From positions 706,116 through 770,115 of the forward strand of contig CAJNDS010001646.1 in NCBI GenBank assembly GCA_905221605.1: 64,000 bases of DNA. Direction: 5' to 3'. Shown here piece after piece: positions 31,249 to 42,860 of the stretch (position 1 is the first letter of the stretch; each line of letters opens with the position of its first letter). Made by a program: the position numbers and the translations under genes. The DNA is from Symbiodinium natans. Taxonomy: Eukaryota > Sar > Dinophyceae > Suessiales > Symbiodiniaceae. The notes below the pieces were generated by a model, which was not told where the DNA came from, did no database searches, and saw only the letters and a list, made by a program, of their open reading frames with translations.

Positions 31249-33090
31249 GTCCGAGCAGACGGCCTCCACCGAGCTGCGGCGCGCGGGGACGCGGAGGCGG
31301 GAGCTGCGGAGCCAATGCGGAGCTGCGTGTGGGCTTTCTGTCATGTCGAAGGGCGCTTATCAGCCCTGTAAGGTTGCAGAGGTGGTTGCAGAGGTAGCGG
31401 CTTGATGCAGTATGGATGTGTGTGTGTGTGTGTGTGCGCGTGTGTGCCTGCCGAGGCCTTGCGAAGGTCTGAACATCCCAAGCGCAGGGCCTCCTCCCTC
31501 GAAGCCCCGAACCCACCCCTCCCCCTCCTCCCCGTGTGCAAAAACTCCGCGCTGGCGCGGGAAGGCAGTGGCCCGACTCCTTCGAGAGTTGCTTCCACGA
31601 AGGGAGGCTCGGAATCGAGGAGATCTCACCTTTGCACTTTGCACCCAAAGGGCCCCAAGGACCCAGTTTTTCGAGTAGACCCGATTTTAACGTTTGAAGG
31701 CTTATGAGGCGTGCAAGCATCATCCTACGCACGTGCCAAGCTCAAGCAGCCGGTTCTAGCGATAGAAAGCTACGCTCAAGCAACTCACGAGCGCAAAGTT
31801 CCCCCTGACAAGGCCACCGCAGCGGTTCCTTCCTCCAGCTGCCGCCCAGGCGCCGCTTTTGGGGGCTTCAGCGGGCATCACGGGGCGTTGAGCAAACAAA
31901 GCTTTTGAGAGCCAATGTGAGCAGCCCAGCGAAGGCGGTTGCGCACTGCTTGACGGCGGGCCCGGGCCCTGCACGGAGGATTTTTGGAACGCTTTCATGT
32001 TAAGGAACGATGGTTGTCTTGGAGGGGGGGTCATGTGCGTCATGTGGGCCTTTCAGGTTTCGGGGCCCTCAGAGCCCCCTCAAGCCCCAAGCCCTGAGGC
32101 CCGTGAATGCCTTGAGTGGTGCTGGCCTGGCGCCCTTGCACTTGGCGGCCTCTGCGGGTGCAGACCGCGTGGTGCGGGTCCGGCAGCCAAGATGTTTGGT
32201 TCTTCCATGTTATTCCTTCTTTGTCTTCGCCTTGCCAAAGTCGCGCCACGGTCAAGGGAGGCTATGGGGTTTGCAGGCTTTTGCGGTTCCCCATTCCTCT
32301 AGCATTGATTTGGCACAGCCCCTCTCAGAGCTTTGTGGGCACTTCTCTTGGAACATCCCAGAAGCGGCATAGTCGGTCATAGTCGTTGGCACTGACATGC
32401 GAAATTCTGAACACGTGAGAGTACGTGAGTTGTACCGAGGAGCTGATCCGCGCAAATGCCGAGGCACTGGGGTGACTGCAGCTCTCTTCATCTGTCTTGG
32501 ATTCAGCAAGGGGCCACAAGCATCTCGTCTGGCTTCACTGGCTCGTCGTTGGTCCAGGTGTCCCTAGCCACAAGAGATTCTGGTGCGCGGCCACCTCAGA
32601 TCCCGAGATTATTCTCAGGCCATGTCAGGTGCCCCTCGCCGAGTTTGCATTCAGCGAAGCCTGTCGGCGTACATGTAAAGTGAAGCACGCAGGTGTGTTA
32701 AACATCCCTCCCCCCCCTCCCCCTCCCCCCCACTTTCTCTCAAAGAGCCGAGGACGCCTCTGATGCTCAGCGCCGAGGCGGGCAGCGCGCGGGCCCCGGA
32801 GCTGCGGGCCTCCCCCTTGACAGACAAGAAACGTAGAGAGAGCGAGAGAGAGAGACCAGTGAAGAGTATGTCGAATGTGTGTAGGGTTTGTAGGGCACGC
32901 GGGGCCGAATGGAGCTGGGGTGTGGGGGAGATATGACTTTTTTGCTGGACTCACTACTTTGAGGCTTCGGGTGGGGACTCTGTGCAGGAATGCTTTCATC
33001 ATTACCTTTCAGCCCTATGAATCTCCAGATCTACCCGACCAGGACAGGGTTCTCCGACTCTTGCTCAGCAACGGGGCTGCCGAGGCCGCG
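31249..33090 (+). CDS. Ankyrin-repeat protein, four exons seen
   Basis: Four short segments carry ankyrin signatures in order. 31249-31299 reads VRADGLHRAAARGDAEA (GAAG|G acceptor). 32099-32177 reads PVNALSGAGLAPLHLAASAG then ADRVV, the classic P-L-H-L-A-A (CTGAG|G acceptor, GCGG|GTCCGG donor). About 32753-32812 reads TPLMLSAEAGSARAPEL after a long pyrimidine tract. 33043-33090 reads DRVLRLLLSNGAAEAA, the second helix and loop (likely GA donor). Ankyrin repeats mediate protein binding. Each exon holds less than one repeat, typical for dinoflagellate genes. Linking exons are missing, so full length and partner domains are unknown. Confidence 0.65.
32842..32864. repeat. GA-rich tract
   Basis: Short GAGA run after the 32753 ankyrin exon. 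Confidence 0.6.
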
Positions 33091-34118
33091 ATGAGTTCTT
33101 TCGGTTTGGGAGACAGGGGGCAAGAGTGTCTTTTGGGGGCCGGTGTACATAGATTAGAGCGTGCAAGAGACTCCGCCGATCATCATGGCCTCCACGCTCC
33201 CGCCTTTTTGATAAGGACGCCTGTGGCGTGCATCGCCGGTCTTCGCAGTGCATCTGTAAAGGCCGAACTTCCAGTTCGCCTCCCCAAAAGAAGCCCCGGG
33301 CTTCATGATGCGAATGCCTGCGCCTCCGTGGCCGTTGATCTCAAGTAAAGAAAAGTCGCGTTGTTTCGCCCGCGCTGTCTCTGAGCCTTGGCATTGTGGG
33401 TAGCATAGCGTACTTGGAGGCTTATGGGTCGTCGTGGCTGGGGTGTTATCTAAGTGCTGTGACCGGCTAGAGCCGTATCTGGGGCTCTCATCGCACTCCT
33501 GGCTCACGGACCTTTCAAGTACAGCAAGTTTACGATACCGACCATCTCTAGCCAGTTGCTGACAGCCAAGGAATTCTCATTTTACAGAACCTTACCGCAG
33601 CAAACGCGAGAATGGCGCCTTCGCTGCATTGGGAATGGGGCTGTATGCTGATAAGCATGGCCTGCCCGCTAAGGCTACCATGTTCGAACCCGGGCCCTCT
33701 TCTTGAAGAACTTGCCCTGCACCTCCATTTGCCAGGACTACCGGACGATTCTCCTGCTCTTGGCACCGTGCCTGGGCCGTGCGAACAGGGTTTCCGGCTG
33801 GGAGTGCAAAGGACGTAAAGAAACAACCAGGTGGAGTTTGCATTCGGGGCGATTGGCTTGGCGTGCGGCAAGTGGCCAGCGACTGCCCGATTCATCATTG
33901 TGGTCGATTGTGGTCGTAGATTCTTCTTCCAAAGTTAGCAAGTTGGCTCAAGAGGTTAAACTATTGTCGGTTGGTCGCGAATGCATGGGGTCCTCTTTAG
34001 AGCTCTTCTTGCCTCCATGCAGATCCTAATGATCTCAGCACATTGGTGGCGCGCTAGGCAGGTCAACTCTCCGCGGGCCTCTGTAGACCTGAACGTTATA
34101 GGGCAAAATCCTTGCGTT

Positions 34119-34200
34119 CATATGGGGGTTTACAAAAGCAGGGGACCCCAATATAGACCCCAAATAGTAGGATTTCCCGACCCAAGAAGGTACCCCTCAT
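34119..34200 (+). mobile_element. Dispersed C-rich element, copy B
   Basis: Begins CATATGGGGGTTTAC like copy A and shares AGGGGACCCC, TAGACCCC, AAATAGTAGGAT and GGTACCCC in order. Shorter than copy A in the middle. Confidence 0.75.
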
Positions 34201-34550
34201 CTCGTAAGCCCCCTTATGCCAGCAACCATCCGAGAAGTCACAGCCCTCTGAGCAACCGCAGACCCGCCTCAGGACTCTCGGCCTTGGACAGGCAACAACT
34301 TTACCGCAAGAACGCCTTTTCGTGTCAACTACTACGCCGCCAGACTCGACAGTAACGGGCTTGTTGGCTTTTTTGTTTTAAAGGAGGAGGGCTCCAAACA
34401 GCAGGAGTTGGAGCTTCCTTTTCAGAGGTGTTCTAAGTGGGTCTTTCGGGGGACGGCGAGAAGGACGTAACCGCACACTTATCCGCCTTCTTTGCTCTGG
34501 CCTAAGGAGGCTTTACTTCAGAGAGGCGTAGTTGTTTTGGGTTCCCCCGA

Positions 34551-34648
34551 ACCCTAAACCCTAAACCCTGAACCCTGAACCCTGAACCCTGAACCCTGAA
34601 CCCTGAACCCTGAACCCTGAACCCTAAACCCTAAACCCTAAACTCTGT
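34551..34648. repeat. CCCTGAA/CCCTAAA telomere-like array
   Basis: About nine CCCTGAA heptamers flanked by CCCTAAA, showing homogenisation of a one-base variant. Confidence 0.9.
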
Positions 34649-34845
34649 ATGGGGGCCGCGCGAGGTTGAAGCAAACCGCGCCCGCCACGGACCTCTGCGG
34701 CGGCGACACGCAGCCTGGCCCATCAGCAGATTCGCAGAGCCCCGCAGACTTTTTCAAGAAAAGATATTTATAGATGTAAATCTCAATACAAGAACAAAGA
34801 TAAATATTTAATGGGGCTCCCGCCAGTGCCCCCAGCAAGCGGGGG

Positions 34846-34990
34846 CGGTGAGGAGAGGGCTCTGGGGGTGGGGTGGGGGCGCGTGGGCGGTGTGGGTGGG
34901 TGGGGGTTGGGGGGTGGGGGGTGGGAGGTGGGTGGGGAGGTGGCAGCGGGGGGGTGAGGGCGGTGTGGTGGGTGGGGGCGGGCATGCGCT
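34846..34990. repeat. G-rich GGTGGGG tract
   Basis: About 140 bases of G runs with T spacers (GGGTGGGTGGGGG type) on the + strand; strong G-quadruplex potential. Confidence 0.8.
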
Positions 34991-35344
34991 GGAGGAGAAG
35001 GCGGCGCTAGGTGGGCAAGAGCAGCGGAGGGGCATGCGCTGGAGGTCGGGGGTGAGGGGTACCAAGGGGCAGCAGGTCTTCACTGACGCCGCCCCCGGTT
35101 GGGGTCGGCGGATAAGTACACCGATGAAGAAGTACCAAGAAATGTATATAAGAATAGTAATACTTGTGGCGACAATCACGAAAAACGTCGCATTTAAAAT
35201 AGAATAGAACAGTAACGAAACACTAATCACAGTTCTAAACGGAGGAAGCAAGTCCCTTAGCGGGTTCAGAGAATTGGAGCTTCAGTGCCTCGAGGAATGC
35301 CAGCTGCGACTCCGAAGCAGCCGCCGCCTCCCAGGCCGGAAACT

Positions 35345-35440
35345 TCGTAGGGTTTAGGGTTATATGAGGTTAGGAGTTTAGGGTTGAGGGTTGAGGGTTC
35401 AGGAGTCTAGGGTCCAGGGTCTAGGGTTTAGGGTTGAGGG
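35345..35440. repeat. GGGTTTA/GGGTTGA tract
   Basis: Degenerate heptamers with GAGGGTT and CTAGGG variants. Confidence 0.8.
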
Positions 35441-35761
35441 ACGGCCAGCCCGACAAAGGATCTTGCCACCGAGCCCGAGGGGACTTGGACCTACATGGCC
35501 AGGGCCTTACGTTCTTGACTGAAGTGTTGCATGCGGCCGAAGCAGACCCTACGAATCCATAGGAATCTCCCCAAACAACTGTTTCTGTGGAGTTCGGGGA
35601 CAGAGGCCAATTTCGTACTAACAGCAGAAAGAAGTGATGATTTGACAATATAGTAAGAAAAAAGTGAGAGCTTTACCAAGATAAGCATAGAATAGCATAG
35701 TGATACAGGAGAATCACGTGATGAAAGTTTACTACCATGATAAATAGAACAGCATCGTCAG

Positions 35762-35896
35762 ATATATATATATATATACACATATATATAGATATCTATA
35801 TCTATCTATATATATATATATATTATACATATATATATATATATAAACAATGTATATATTATATACATATACATATATATATATATATATGTATAT
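35762..35896. repeat. TA/TATC/CATA simple-repeat block
   Basis: About 135 bases almost purely A/T, in alternating TA with CATA and GATA insertions. Confidence 0.9.
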
Positions 35897-36030
35897 ATTT
35901 TGCTGAGGAGATCCTCCTGGACATCCTTGGCTTCGGCTTGGCCGACTTCGCAGCCTTCGGCTTGGCCGGGCTGAGCCTTCGGCCCTCTTTTGGCTTCAGA
36001 GGGTGCATCTGAGGGCTGCCTTGTAGGGCT

Positions 36031-36235
36031 CTTGTAGAGTCTAATATAGGGTTTATGTAGGGTTTGTAGTGCTTGTAGGGTTTGTTATAGGGCTCGTAGG
36101 CTTATTTGGGTGTATGAGGGCTTGTTAGGGTTTATGGGGTTTGTAGGGTTTATCGGGTTTATAACAGGGTTTATAGGGCTTGTAGGATTTATAGGGTTTA
36201 CAGGGTTCAGCAGGGTTTCGTTTACAGGATGTATA
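36031..36235. repeat. TTTATAGGG/TTGTAGGG tract
   Basis: Long, loose array of GGGTTTATA and GGGTTTGTA units, the reverse-strand counterpart of the 27.1-kb nonamer array. A shorter TTTAGGG run sits at 36328-36360. Confidence 0.8.
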
Positions 36236-36390
36236 GGGCGTTTGCAATGGCCCTAAAGCCTAAACCGTACATCTCCCAAGCTGCAAGCGCGCCAGGCTTG
36301 TGTCTCTGCGACCTCTCGTGAGGCCTGGGTTTAGGGTGTAGGGGGTTTAGGGTTTAGGGTGCGTGCAAACGTTGCAGGGTCTCTTGGCTC

Positions 36391-36492
36391 CTGGGGGACC
36401 CTCCAACATAGACCCCAAAGAGAGTTTAGTAGGATTCCCTTTCTCATAAGGACTCTTTATTACGGTACCCCTTCTCATATCGGACACCCCTC
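36391..36492 (+). mobile_element. Dispersed C-rich element, copy C
   Basis: Shares GGGGACCC, ACATAGACCCCAAA, TAGTAGGATTCCC, ATAAGGAC and ACGGTACCCC with the other copies; the right end reads ATATCGGACACCCC. Confidence 0.7.
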
Positions 36493-37319
36493 CGCTCCCA
36501 ACAGGTGCGCATGCGGGATGAAGCGGGGCCAGCAGGCATAGCCAGAGCCAGATCCTCGCAGCCACCCTGTTGCTCAGAAGCCCAGCATGGCCTTAAGAGT
36601 CCCTCAAACCAAAGAAGCGGCCGGAGTTCAGAAAACGAGGTTGCTGGGGCAGGTTTCAATGGGGTGGATCCAGGGCTGGCAAAGGTGCCGCGAGGGTCTA
36701 GGTTTCACCCTTTTTGTGCGCAGCGGCGTCCGCAGTGCCAGTTTCGGTTTTTGAGAAGGGGCACTCGCCCTTAAATCCGGGGGGCCACTTGTTTTCGTGT
36801 CTTCTTGCGCTGCGGACGCTTGCATAGCCACCGTACAGAGGCTCGCTGGGCCACGCATCGGGAATGGTCGGCTCGAGTTGCCGAAAACGCAGAGCAAACT
36901 GCCATATGGGCCCGACATGCCCGACCATCGAAGACGTGTGGGCCCCCAGTATTGCGCCTCCGGCCTAAGATCGGAGTTTTGTCTCGACTCCCGGGGCCGG
37001 AGCGTCGCCGTTTCCGAAGCCTTCGGGCTTCGTACTGTCGCCTCTTTAAAGGGGGCGGCCTCGGCCTCCCAAAAGTTTGGGAAGCAGGAATCGGCACTCC
37101 CCCGAGCTTTCGAAGGCTTGGGCATCGGCCTCAAGTCCTTCTTGCTCCCTGTGGCAACGTGACAGCCTTCAACCTTTAGGCAAGCCGCCTTTGCAGGGCG
37201 GGTACATCTTAAGTGGCGCTTTCAGGGCTCGGGGGTTCCATGCTTCCTCGCGCAGCCGCAGCGGCATTGCCGTTGCCGGCAGCTTGACAAGTCAGCTCGT
37301 CCCTCAGCTCAGGTGACCT

Positions 37320-37556
37320 TGTGACTTGGGCTTCGCTTTGAGGTTTCAGCAGCTAAGTTTCCTGCAGCGTCGGCTTCCATTCCAAGGGTTCAGAGCCGCA
37401 GCAGGGCTCCTCATGGCAGAGAGCAAGGGGTCTCTGATGTCGAAGCGTGCGCGCGCACGTTTCTTACTCGGGTTCTTCAATCTGTCCACGTCGACCGAGA
37501 GCAAGAAGAGGGCGCGAGCTGAACACATGTCCATGAGCTACAGCTCCACCCATTAG
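37320..37556 (+). CDS. Probable terminal exon, basic C-terminus
   Basis: The frame ends in a TAG at 37554-37556. Its coding-like part (from about 37400) reads GLLMAESKGSLMSKRARARF, LLGFFNLSTSTESKKRARA, EHMSMSYSSTH. Two KRARA motifs resemble nuclear-localisation clusters. The upstream boundary is unclear (an AG lies at 37348). It may end the ankyrin gene starting at 31.2 kb, or another gene. Confidence 0.45.
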   Translation, partial: CDLGFALRFQQLSFLQRRLPFQGFRAAAGLLMAESKGSLMSKRARARFLLGFFNLSTSTESKKRARAEHMSMSYSSTH

Positions 37557-38183
37557 GGAGCCCGGCAAGCAGGAGCATCATCAGCGATTATAGGGGCGCT
37601 TAGCCTACCTGCCATGAATCAGAACATCAGAGCCCTGACCGGCCAACAAGGACAGCTACTTGGACCCTGAATGTACTGTAAAAGGATGTCAGAGGACTGG
37701 AGTCGGAGCGTGATCCCAAAAACAAGGGGCTTGCAAGTTCAACGCCCTCTGAGCCTCACAACCTGTGTGCCGGGCATGAGAAGCGTGATAAGAGCCATCA
37801 CGTTTGAAGAACTTACGCAGCTTCTCACCAGGCATCCCGGCTTGGGGGTGTAGGCTGACGCATGGAGAAAAAGCCCGGATGCCTTTCCCCACCAGGGGGA
37901 GGAGGCGCGTGAGTTCGGCAAGGCAAACCAAAAGGAGGGGGTGCTCCATGATTCCGCTGAGTGGTGTGCAGATGCCCCCCACTTGGGCCCATTGACACAT
38001 TGACCCCCTGAACGTTTCCCGCCCTTTCCAGGCGCTGGAAAGAGCGGGCCCCGCAGCTTTGACAGCAAGCGGTAGTTGAGCGGTTTTGCCCAGGGGGCTT
38101 GAGGCTCCCCGCCGGGTAGATGATGGGCTTTGAAGAATCCTTTGTGAGAATCCTTTCCGCCTTTGCCTTCCAAGCCAGCTGAG

Positions 38184-38254
38184 CTCTTTCAAACCCTTAT
38201 GGAGCGAGACTCAACACCCAGGACGGAAACACGGCGCTGCACCTCGCAGCACGT
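38184..38254 (+). CDS. Ankyrin-repeat exon
   Basis: Reads GARLNTQDGNTALHLAARG, an almost consensus ankyrin repeat start (D-G-N-T-A-L-H-L-A-A). The acceptor is probably CTGAG at 38183, the donor just after the CGTG. It lies beyond the stop at 37556, so it belongs to a second ankyrin gene or that stop is intronic. Confidence 0.6.
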
Positions 38255-38366
38255 GGGGAGCCACAGGAACCCAGAAAGCCAGCCCTGCCAAAAGGTATGC
38301 AGGGATATGGAAGGTATGAAGGGTGGTCAGCTTTTTGAAGCATCCGAATCCCGAAGCCCGACCTAG

Positions 38367-38500
38367 AAGTGTCCCTAAAACCCGTCAAAGCTGTGCTTCA
38401 AGCCGCGTCCGAAGCCCCAAAAAAAGACGCCTCCAAGTCGAGAAGTCAGGTGAAGGCCATTCTGAGTGCGTGCCGGGCTTACCTCGAGAAACAAGTTTGA
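38367..38500 (+). CDS. Terminal exon, Lys-rich, likely ankyrin gene C-terminus
   Basis: After CCTAG it reads VSLKPVKAVLQAASEAPKKD, ASKSRSQVKAILSACRAYLE, KQV and stops at TGA 38498-38500. An internal CAG|GTGAAG could act as a donor, but the frame stays protein-like through it. Position and strand suggest it ends the gene with the 38184 ankyrin exon. Confidence 0.5.
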
Positions 38501-39041
38501 CATTGCAGTGACCGACAACAGCAATTATTCCAAGTGGGGAGGCGAAGACGCAGGAAGAAATCATGTCCACCATCCCAAAGCGGTGTATTTCCAGCCATGT
38601 CGAGCCCAGCGCATACCGCAAAGACGATGTGCCACCCCGGCCACCCCCCATAGAACTCTCAGATCCATCGGCTGCTGCGGGCGAGAGCCAACCCGCAAAC
38701 GCGCAACGTCCGAATGCTCAGCTGTTTGGGGGGGTGTAGAGTGTAACCCTGAGCCCCTGGGCTTTGATAGGCATTGTGACTTTGGGCTTTCGGGGGTTTC
38801 AGTACCTTTGAAGACGGGCGATCTGGCTCTCAGAGGGGTGGGATCCGGCCCGAAGATGAAAACCCATTAAAAGGAACTCCAGCAGACTGAGGCCCCGGAC
38901 ACACTACACCCGAAATGGACTAAGCCCCCCTACGGACCCTCCAAAAGGGCCCTACTTGGAGGTTCATGGTACTTCAGAACCAATTATATAACTGTACTTA
39001 TAAATGTAAATGTACTCATAATTTGTTAATAAGTACCATGA

Positions 39042-39117
39042 AACTAAACCCTCAACCCTAAACCCTAAACTCTAAACCCTAAACTCTAAGCCCTAAGCCC
39101 TAAACCCTAAACCCTAA
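39042..39117. repeat. CCCTAAA tract
   Basis: CCCTAAA heptamers with CTCTAAA and CCCTAAG variants. A GGGTTTA/GTAGGGT run follows at 39241-39322. Confidence 0.85.
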
Positions 39118-39796
39118 CTTGCGCCCATTTCTTAAAGGCGAGGGGGCTTTCGGCCTTCGACTTGGCGAGGCGCGGCCCCGGCTTTTGCCCCATGGCTTCC
39201 GTAGTTCTGCATTCTCTGAGTCTTTTGGGTGGAGGCGGTTGAGGGTTCTAGGGTCTAGGGTCTAGGGTTCAGGGTTTGGGGCTTAGGGTTTAGGGTTTGT
39301 AGCGTGTAGGGTGTAGGGTGAAGGGACAAATGGGGACCGGTCCATGAAACTGCATGGGCGACTGGGCGAGGGGGAGAAGGTTCGCAAGAGCTGCTGGATC
39401 TTGAGCTTTGTGGTGCTCTCTGCGATAAAGTTGTGAAGCCATAAATCTCACAGCTGTGCCCAACAAGCCGGCGCAGTGAAAAAGGGAGACCACCGGACCC
39501 CCAACCGACCAGCCCCTGAACCCCAAAGCCCATACCCTGTAACTCTCAAACCCCTCAACCACCCCAGACCCTGAACTCTAAAGGCCCCAAAGCCCCACAA
39601 AACCTTCTAAATCCTAAGCCCTAGCACCCTCAACCTTGAACCTTACACTCAAGGCCTAGGCCGCCTGAGCCCTCGCCCTCGATGGCGCCAGTCAACCCAG
39701 GGCAAAAGAGAGGTGGAAAGAGGCGGAAAGAGAGATAAAGAAAGAGAGATCCCCTCATGCCCCGTGGAAGAAGAAGAAGAACATGCCCCAAAGAAC

Positions 39797-39797
<1 letters not shown>

Positions 39798-39830
<33 letters not shown>
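39798..39830. repeat. GA microsatellite
   Basis: Alternating GA run of about 30 bases, with AGAA-rich flanks from 39765. Confidence 0.85.
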
Positions 39831-39832
<2 letters not shown>

Positions 39833-40454
39833 CGGATCTCTCATCCATGTGTGCTTTTTAAAGTGCGCATGAGAAACTGAATGTGGAGAAGCTGCCCTCC
39901 CCCCCCTTGCCCTGCCCCCCCCCCCCGCTTCTCCGTTGGTGGGGTCTCTTTGCCCCTTCTGCCTCCGAGAGATTCTCAGAGAGCATATCCTTGCGGCTTG
40001 CCTGTGCAAGAGTGGGAAGAGAGGAGGGCAAGCAGCAATCGATTTCGAAAGCCGCCCTCTTGCACCCGCTGTCGATCGGTGCTTGGACCGAAGTTGTTGC
40101 TGCTCGGTTCCGAGCGCACATGCCTTGCCTTCCCCCCAAAAAAACTTTAACCTGCAGGCCCAATGAAAGCACGCGAATGCCCAGCCGGAGGCTGCAACCC
40201 AATGATAAGAAGCCCTCCCCTACACCCCCAAAGCCAAGACCATAAGCCCTTACCCCCCAACCCCCTTGCAAAAACACACCCGTCCGGCAGGTCTCAGAAA
40301 CCTGCAGAGGCCTGAGTCGGACCCTGTTGAGGGTACCCCCCCCCTACTGTAGAGAGGCGACTGAGGGCTTTGGGGTGCATGGGGCTTTGGGGATTTGGGG
40401 GTTGAGTTCAAGGGGTCTTCGAGTCCTTCATAATGATCGTCCTTCTTCTTGTTC

Positions 40455-40530
40455 ATTATTTGTTCACCCTTATACTGACAGTCCCTTTCATCCCCTTTGA
40501 AGGACTGTTAGTATAAGGGGAAGCATCCCC
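40455..40530. mobile_element. MITE copy 2 (degenerate)
   Basis: Inverted arms CCCTTATACTGACAGTCC and GGACTGTTAGTATAAGGG surround a short spacer, with ...GCATCCCC at the right end. The outer left end is degraded and no target duplication is visible. Confidence 0.65.
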
Positions 40531-40640
40531 ACAAACTATGTATGATGAAGAATCTGATAAGTATTATTGAGCATATGAGCATATGGGTGCTGGGTGTCCT
40601 GGGTGCTGGGCTCCCGGAAACCTTTCGCTCCCCATCGCAG

Positions 40641-40715
40641 GGCGACGTGACCGCGAGCCAGCTCCTCTCCACTTCCCTCTCGGAGGCCCGGAAGGGAGGC
40701 AAGAACCCCAAAAAG
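40641..40715 (+). CDS. Exon of unrecognised gene (75 nt)
   Basis: Phase-0 exon from CATCGCAG|G to AAAAAG|GTTGGG. It reads GDVTASQLLSTSLSEARKGG KNPKK. A telomere-like tract follows directly in the intron. Confidence 0.5.
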
Positions 40716-40730
40716 GTTGGGTTTTGAAAA

Positions 40731-40860
40731 GGGTTTATTGGGGTTTTATAGGTGTTTTTGAGGGTCTTGTGGGGGTTTGATAAGGTTATATAAGCTTGGT
40801 AGTGTTTTAGAGGGTTTCAGAGGGTCTGAGAGGGTTTATAGGGCTCTACAGGGTTGGTTC
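40731..40860. repeat. GGGTTTATA/GAGGGTTT tract
   Basis: Loose array of AGGGTTT units with varied spacers, inside a presumed intron. Confidence 0.7.
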
Positions 40861-40975
40861 GCAGGCTCAGAGAAAAATTGAAAGAGGCCCTGAGCCTTGG
40901 TGACTCCGATCACCAGGCCTCCGGTTGAAGTTGACCCTAAACACCCTGAACCCTGAACCCTCACCCTGAACCGAG

Positions 40976-41017
40976 CTTCACTACAAGAAAGGACAGCGAG
41001 ACAAGGCCTTCCACCAG
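40976..41017 (+). CDS. Microexon of unrecognised gene (42 nt)
   Basis: Phase 0, from AACCGAG to CCACCAG|GTGCTT; reads LHYKKGQRDKAFHQ. Confidence 0.45.
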
Positions 41018-41437
41018 GTGCTTTTGGGCATGTCTAGGCCTTCACAATGTGTTTTTCTTTTTTTTGGTTTATTTTTGTATTTCTTCCCGTGTCTGGGGCC
41101 CTTGGAAAAGTAAGCTTCAAAACGCACCAACCAACTCCCCGCGAGAGGTGGCAAAGGAGACGTTTCACAACTCCCTGCCGCGCGGGTGCCTAGCTTTGCT
41201 CTTGGGCGCGACGCGCGCTTACCCAGGGAACTTCAGACTTATAGAATTCTGTGTATATATGTCTATATATCATATGGTATTCTACATATTTCATATGTAT
41301 AGATTATGTATACATACAGTATCTGGTGTCAGATGTTTTGAAACAATGGGTGCCTTTTGGAGAAGTTTTTTGTTGTCTTGTCTGAGGCACTCCGTAGCTT
41401 TCACATACCTTGGGGTTGCGGGGTTTCGGGGTCTTGG

Positions 41438-41572
41438 AGGTAGGCGTTGAGGGGTTTAGGGGTTTTGGAGTTTAAGCGTTGAGGGGTTTAGGGGTTTCGG
41501 GGCTTAGGGGTCTAGGGGTTTAGGAGTGTAAAAGGTTTAGGAGTTTAGGGGTTTAGGGGTTTAGGGTTTCGA
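41438..41572. repeat. GAGGGGTTTAGGGGTTT tract
   Basis: About 15 degenerate copies of TTTAGGGG, one base longer than the common heptamer. Confidence 0.85.
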
Positions 41573-41597
41573 GGTGGATCCTCTTTTGGGGGCCCAG

Positions 41598-41660
41598 GCC
41601 AAAGCCTCTTCCGGAAGGCGAAGTGGTGGAGGCGCCTCTGACTTGGCGCAAGCTTTTGCG
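41598..41660 (+). CDS. Candidate exon
   Basis: After CCCAG|G it reads AKASSGRRSGGGASDLAQAF. Low-complexity Ser/Gly; weak support. Confidence 0.3.
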
Positions 41661-42050
41661 GTTTCTTCTTGGCCGTCTGCCTTTCTACCTTTCTACCTTT
41701 CTATGCTGTTCCCAGGCAAATCCCTCAAGTGCGATGTTAGGTTTTAGGGTTAGGGTTTAGGGCCAAGTCGTATACGGTCTTAAGCCGTAGCTGTACCTCC
41801 ATGTGATGTGCTGTGACCTTCGTGGGGGACACGCAACAACTCGAATCCGAACCCGGACTTGAGAGGCCGAATCTCCAGATGCTTGGCCCTTGCGGCTGCT
41901 CTGCAGCACAACAAAAGGAGAGCACCATAGAGAGGAAGACCTTCATTATTTCGCAGGGCAGGTATGAGGAACACATGAGTTGGGGAATGGTCTACACTCT
42001 GCCCCAGCAGAGTATCTCCGAATCCCTCTCCCATTTCTTTTGCCCCCCAG

Positions 42051-42112
42051 GCTTCCCGTGCGCAACCTCGAGCCCGAGACCCCGGAGACCTCCACCAGAG
42101 GCGCACGAGAGG
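42051..42112 (+). CDS. Candidate exon
   Basis: After CCCCCCAG|G it reads LPVRNLEPETPETSTRGARE in one open frame. The donor is unclear. A Ser/Pro-rich segment at 42230-42330 (SAPSPSAPSPS type) may belong to the same gene. Confidence 0.3.
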
Positions 42113-42860
42113 GCCGGCAGAGGAGCCCCCTAAGCTCTAAACCGCCCCCTTTCCTCCCATTTTAAGGTCTTGTAAGAAGCCCTATAAGCCCACAACCCAA
42201 AGGACCTTCCTCTCGAAAAGGCACGCCCCACCGCGGCTCGGTGACGCCGCGGCCCTCGGCGCCGTCGCCCTCGGCCCCCTCGCCGTCGGTGACAGCGCGG
42301 AGCGGTGCCGGCAGCGTGCCGGAGAGCTCAGGGTGACTCCGGCAAAGCATCATGATCATGACGCACGCGGCAAAAGCCATGTAAGAATTCCGTCTGCATG
42401 AACAAAACGCCTCGCAAAGATGAACGCGAGAATGATAAAGTACACTTTGCCAGCAGCAGCGGGCTTTAAAAGGAAGAGTTTCTTCTGCCCTGGCGGAGAG
42501 GGAGGGTTCCCTGGGGACCAAAATGAACACTAAACGGGCTTGTTGTTCATATACCTTCATAAGAACTACAGTATAGGCAGTGTAGGGATGTATAGGGTAT
42601 ACGACCCAATTTTAGGGTTTGGTCCCAAGGTTGAAGAATTTGAGACGGTCGGGCCGGTTCGTCTGTCCCCGTCTGTAAAGTTAAAGCCGTCAAAGCGTCC
42701 AGCATCCGGAGTAGCACAGCTTCTGCAGATTCGCACAAGCTACAACTAAGCACATCTATACCACAAAGCATTAGCAACGAGCTCTAGACTATTCAACTGT
42801 TCGCTGCAGCATCTCCTCTCTTTGCGCCTTGTGCGTTGCCCCCTCAGTGTTCCCTTCGAG

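Larger units (their letters stand above)
33091..37319. other. Mostly non-coding with repeats
   Basis: No strongly supported exon. G/C-rich open frames exist at 36800-37160 (the + frame ends AFEGLGIGLKSFLLPVAT with a stop at 37162), but the other strand is open too. Contains telomere-like tracts, a GT/G-rich tract, TA repeats and two dispersed elements, listed separately. Confidence 0.4.

Noticed and set aside
33943-33952. TTGGCTCAAG, matching the 3' end of the dinoflagellate spliced leader
   Set aside because: Only ten bases match and the preceding bases do not fit the leader; no coding segment follows directly. Chance is likely.
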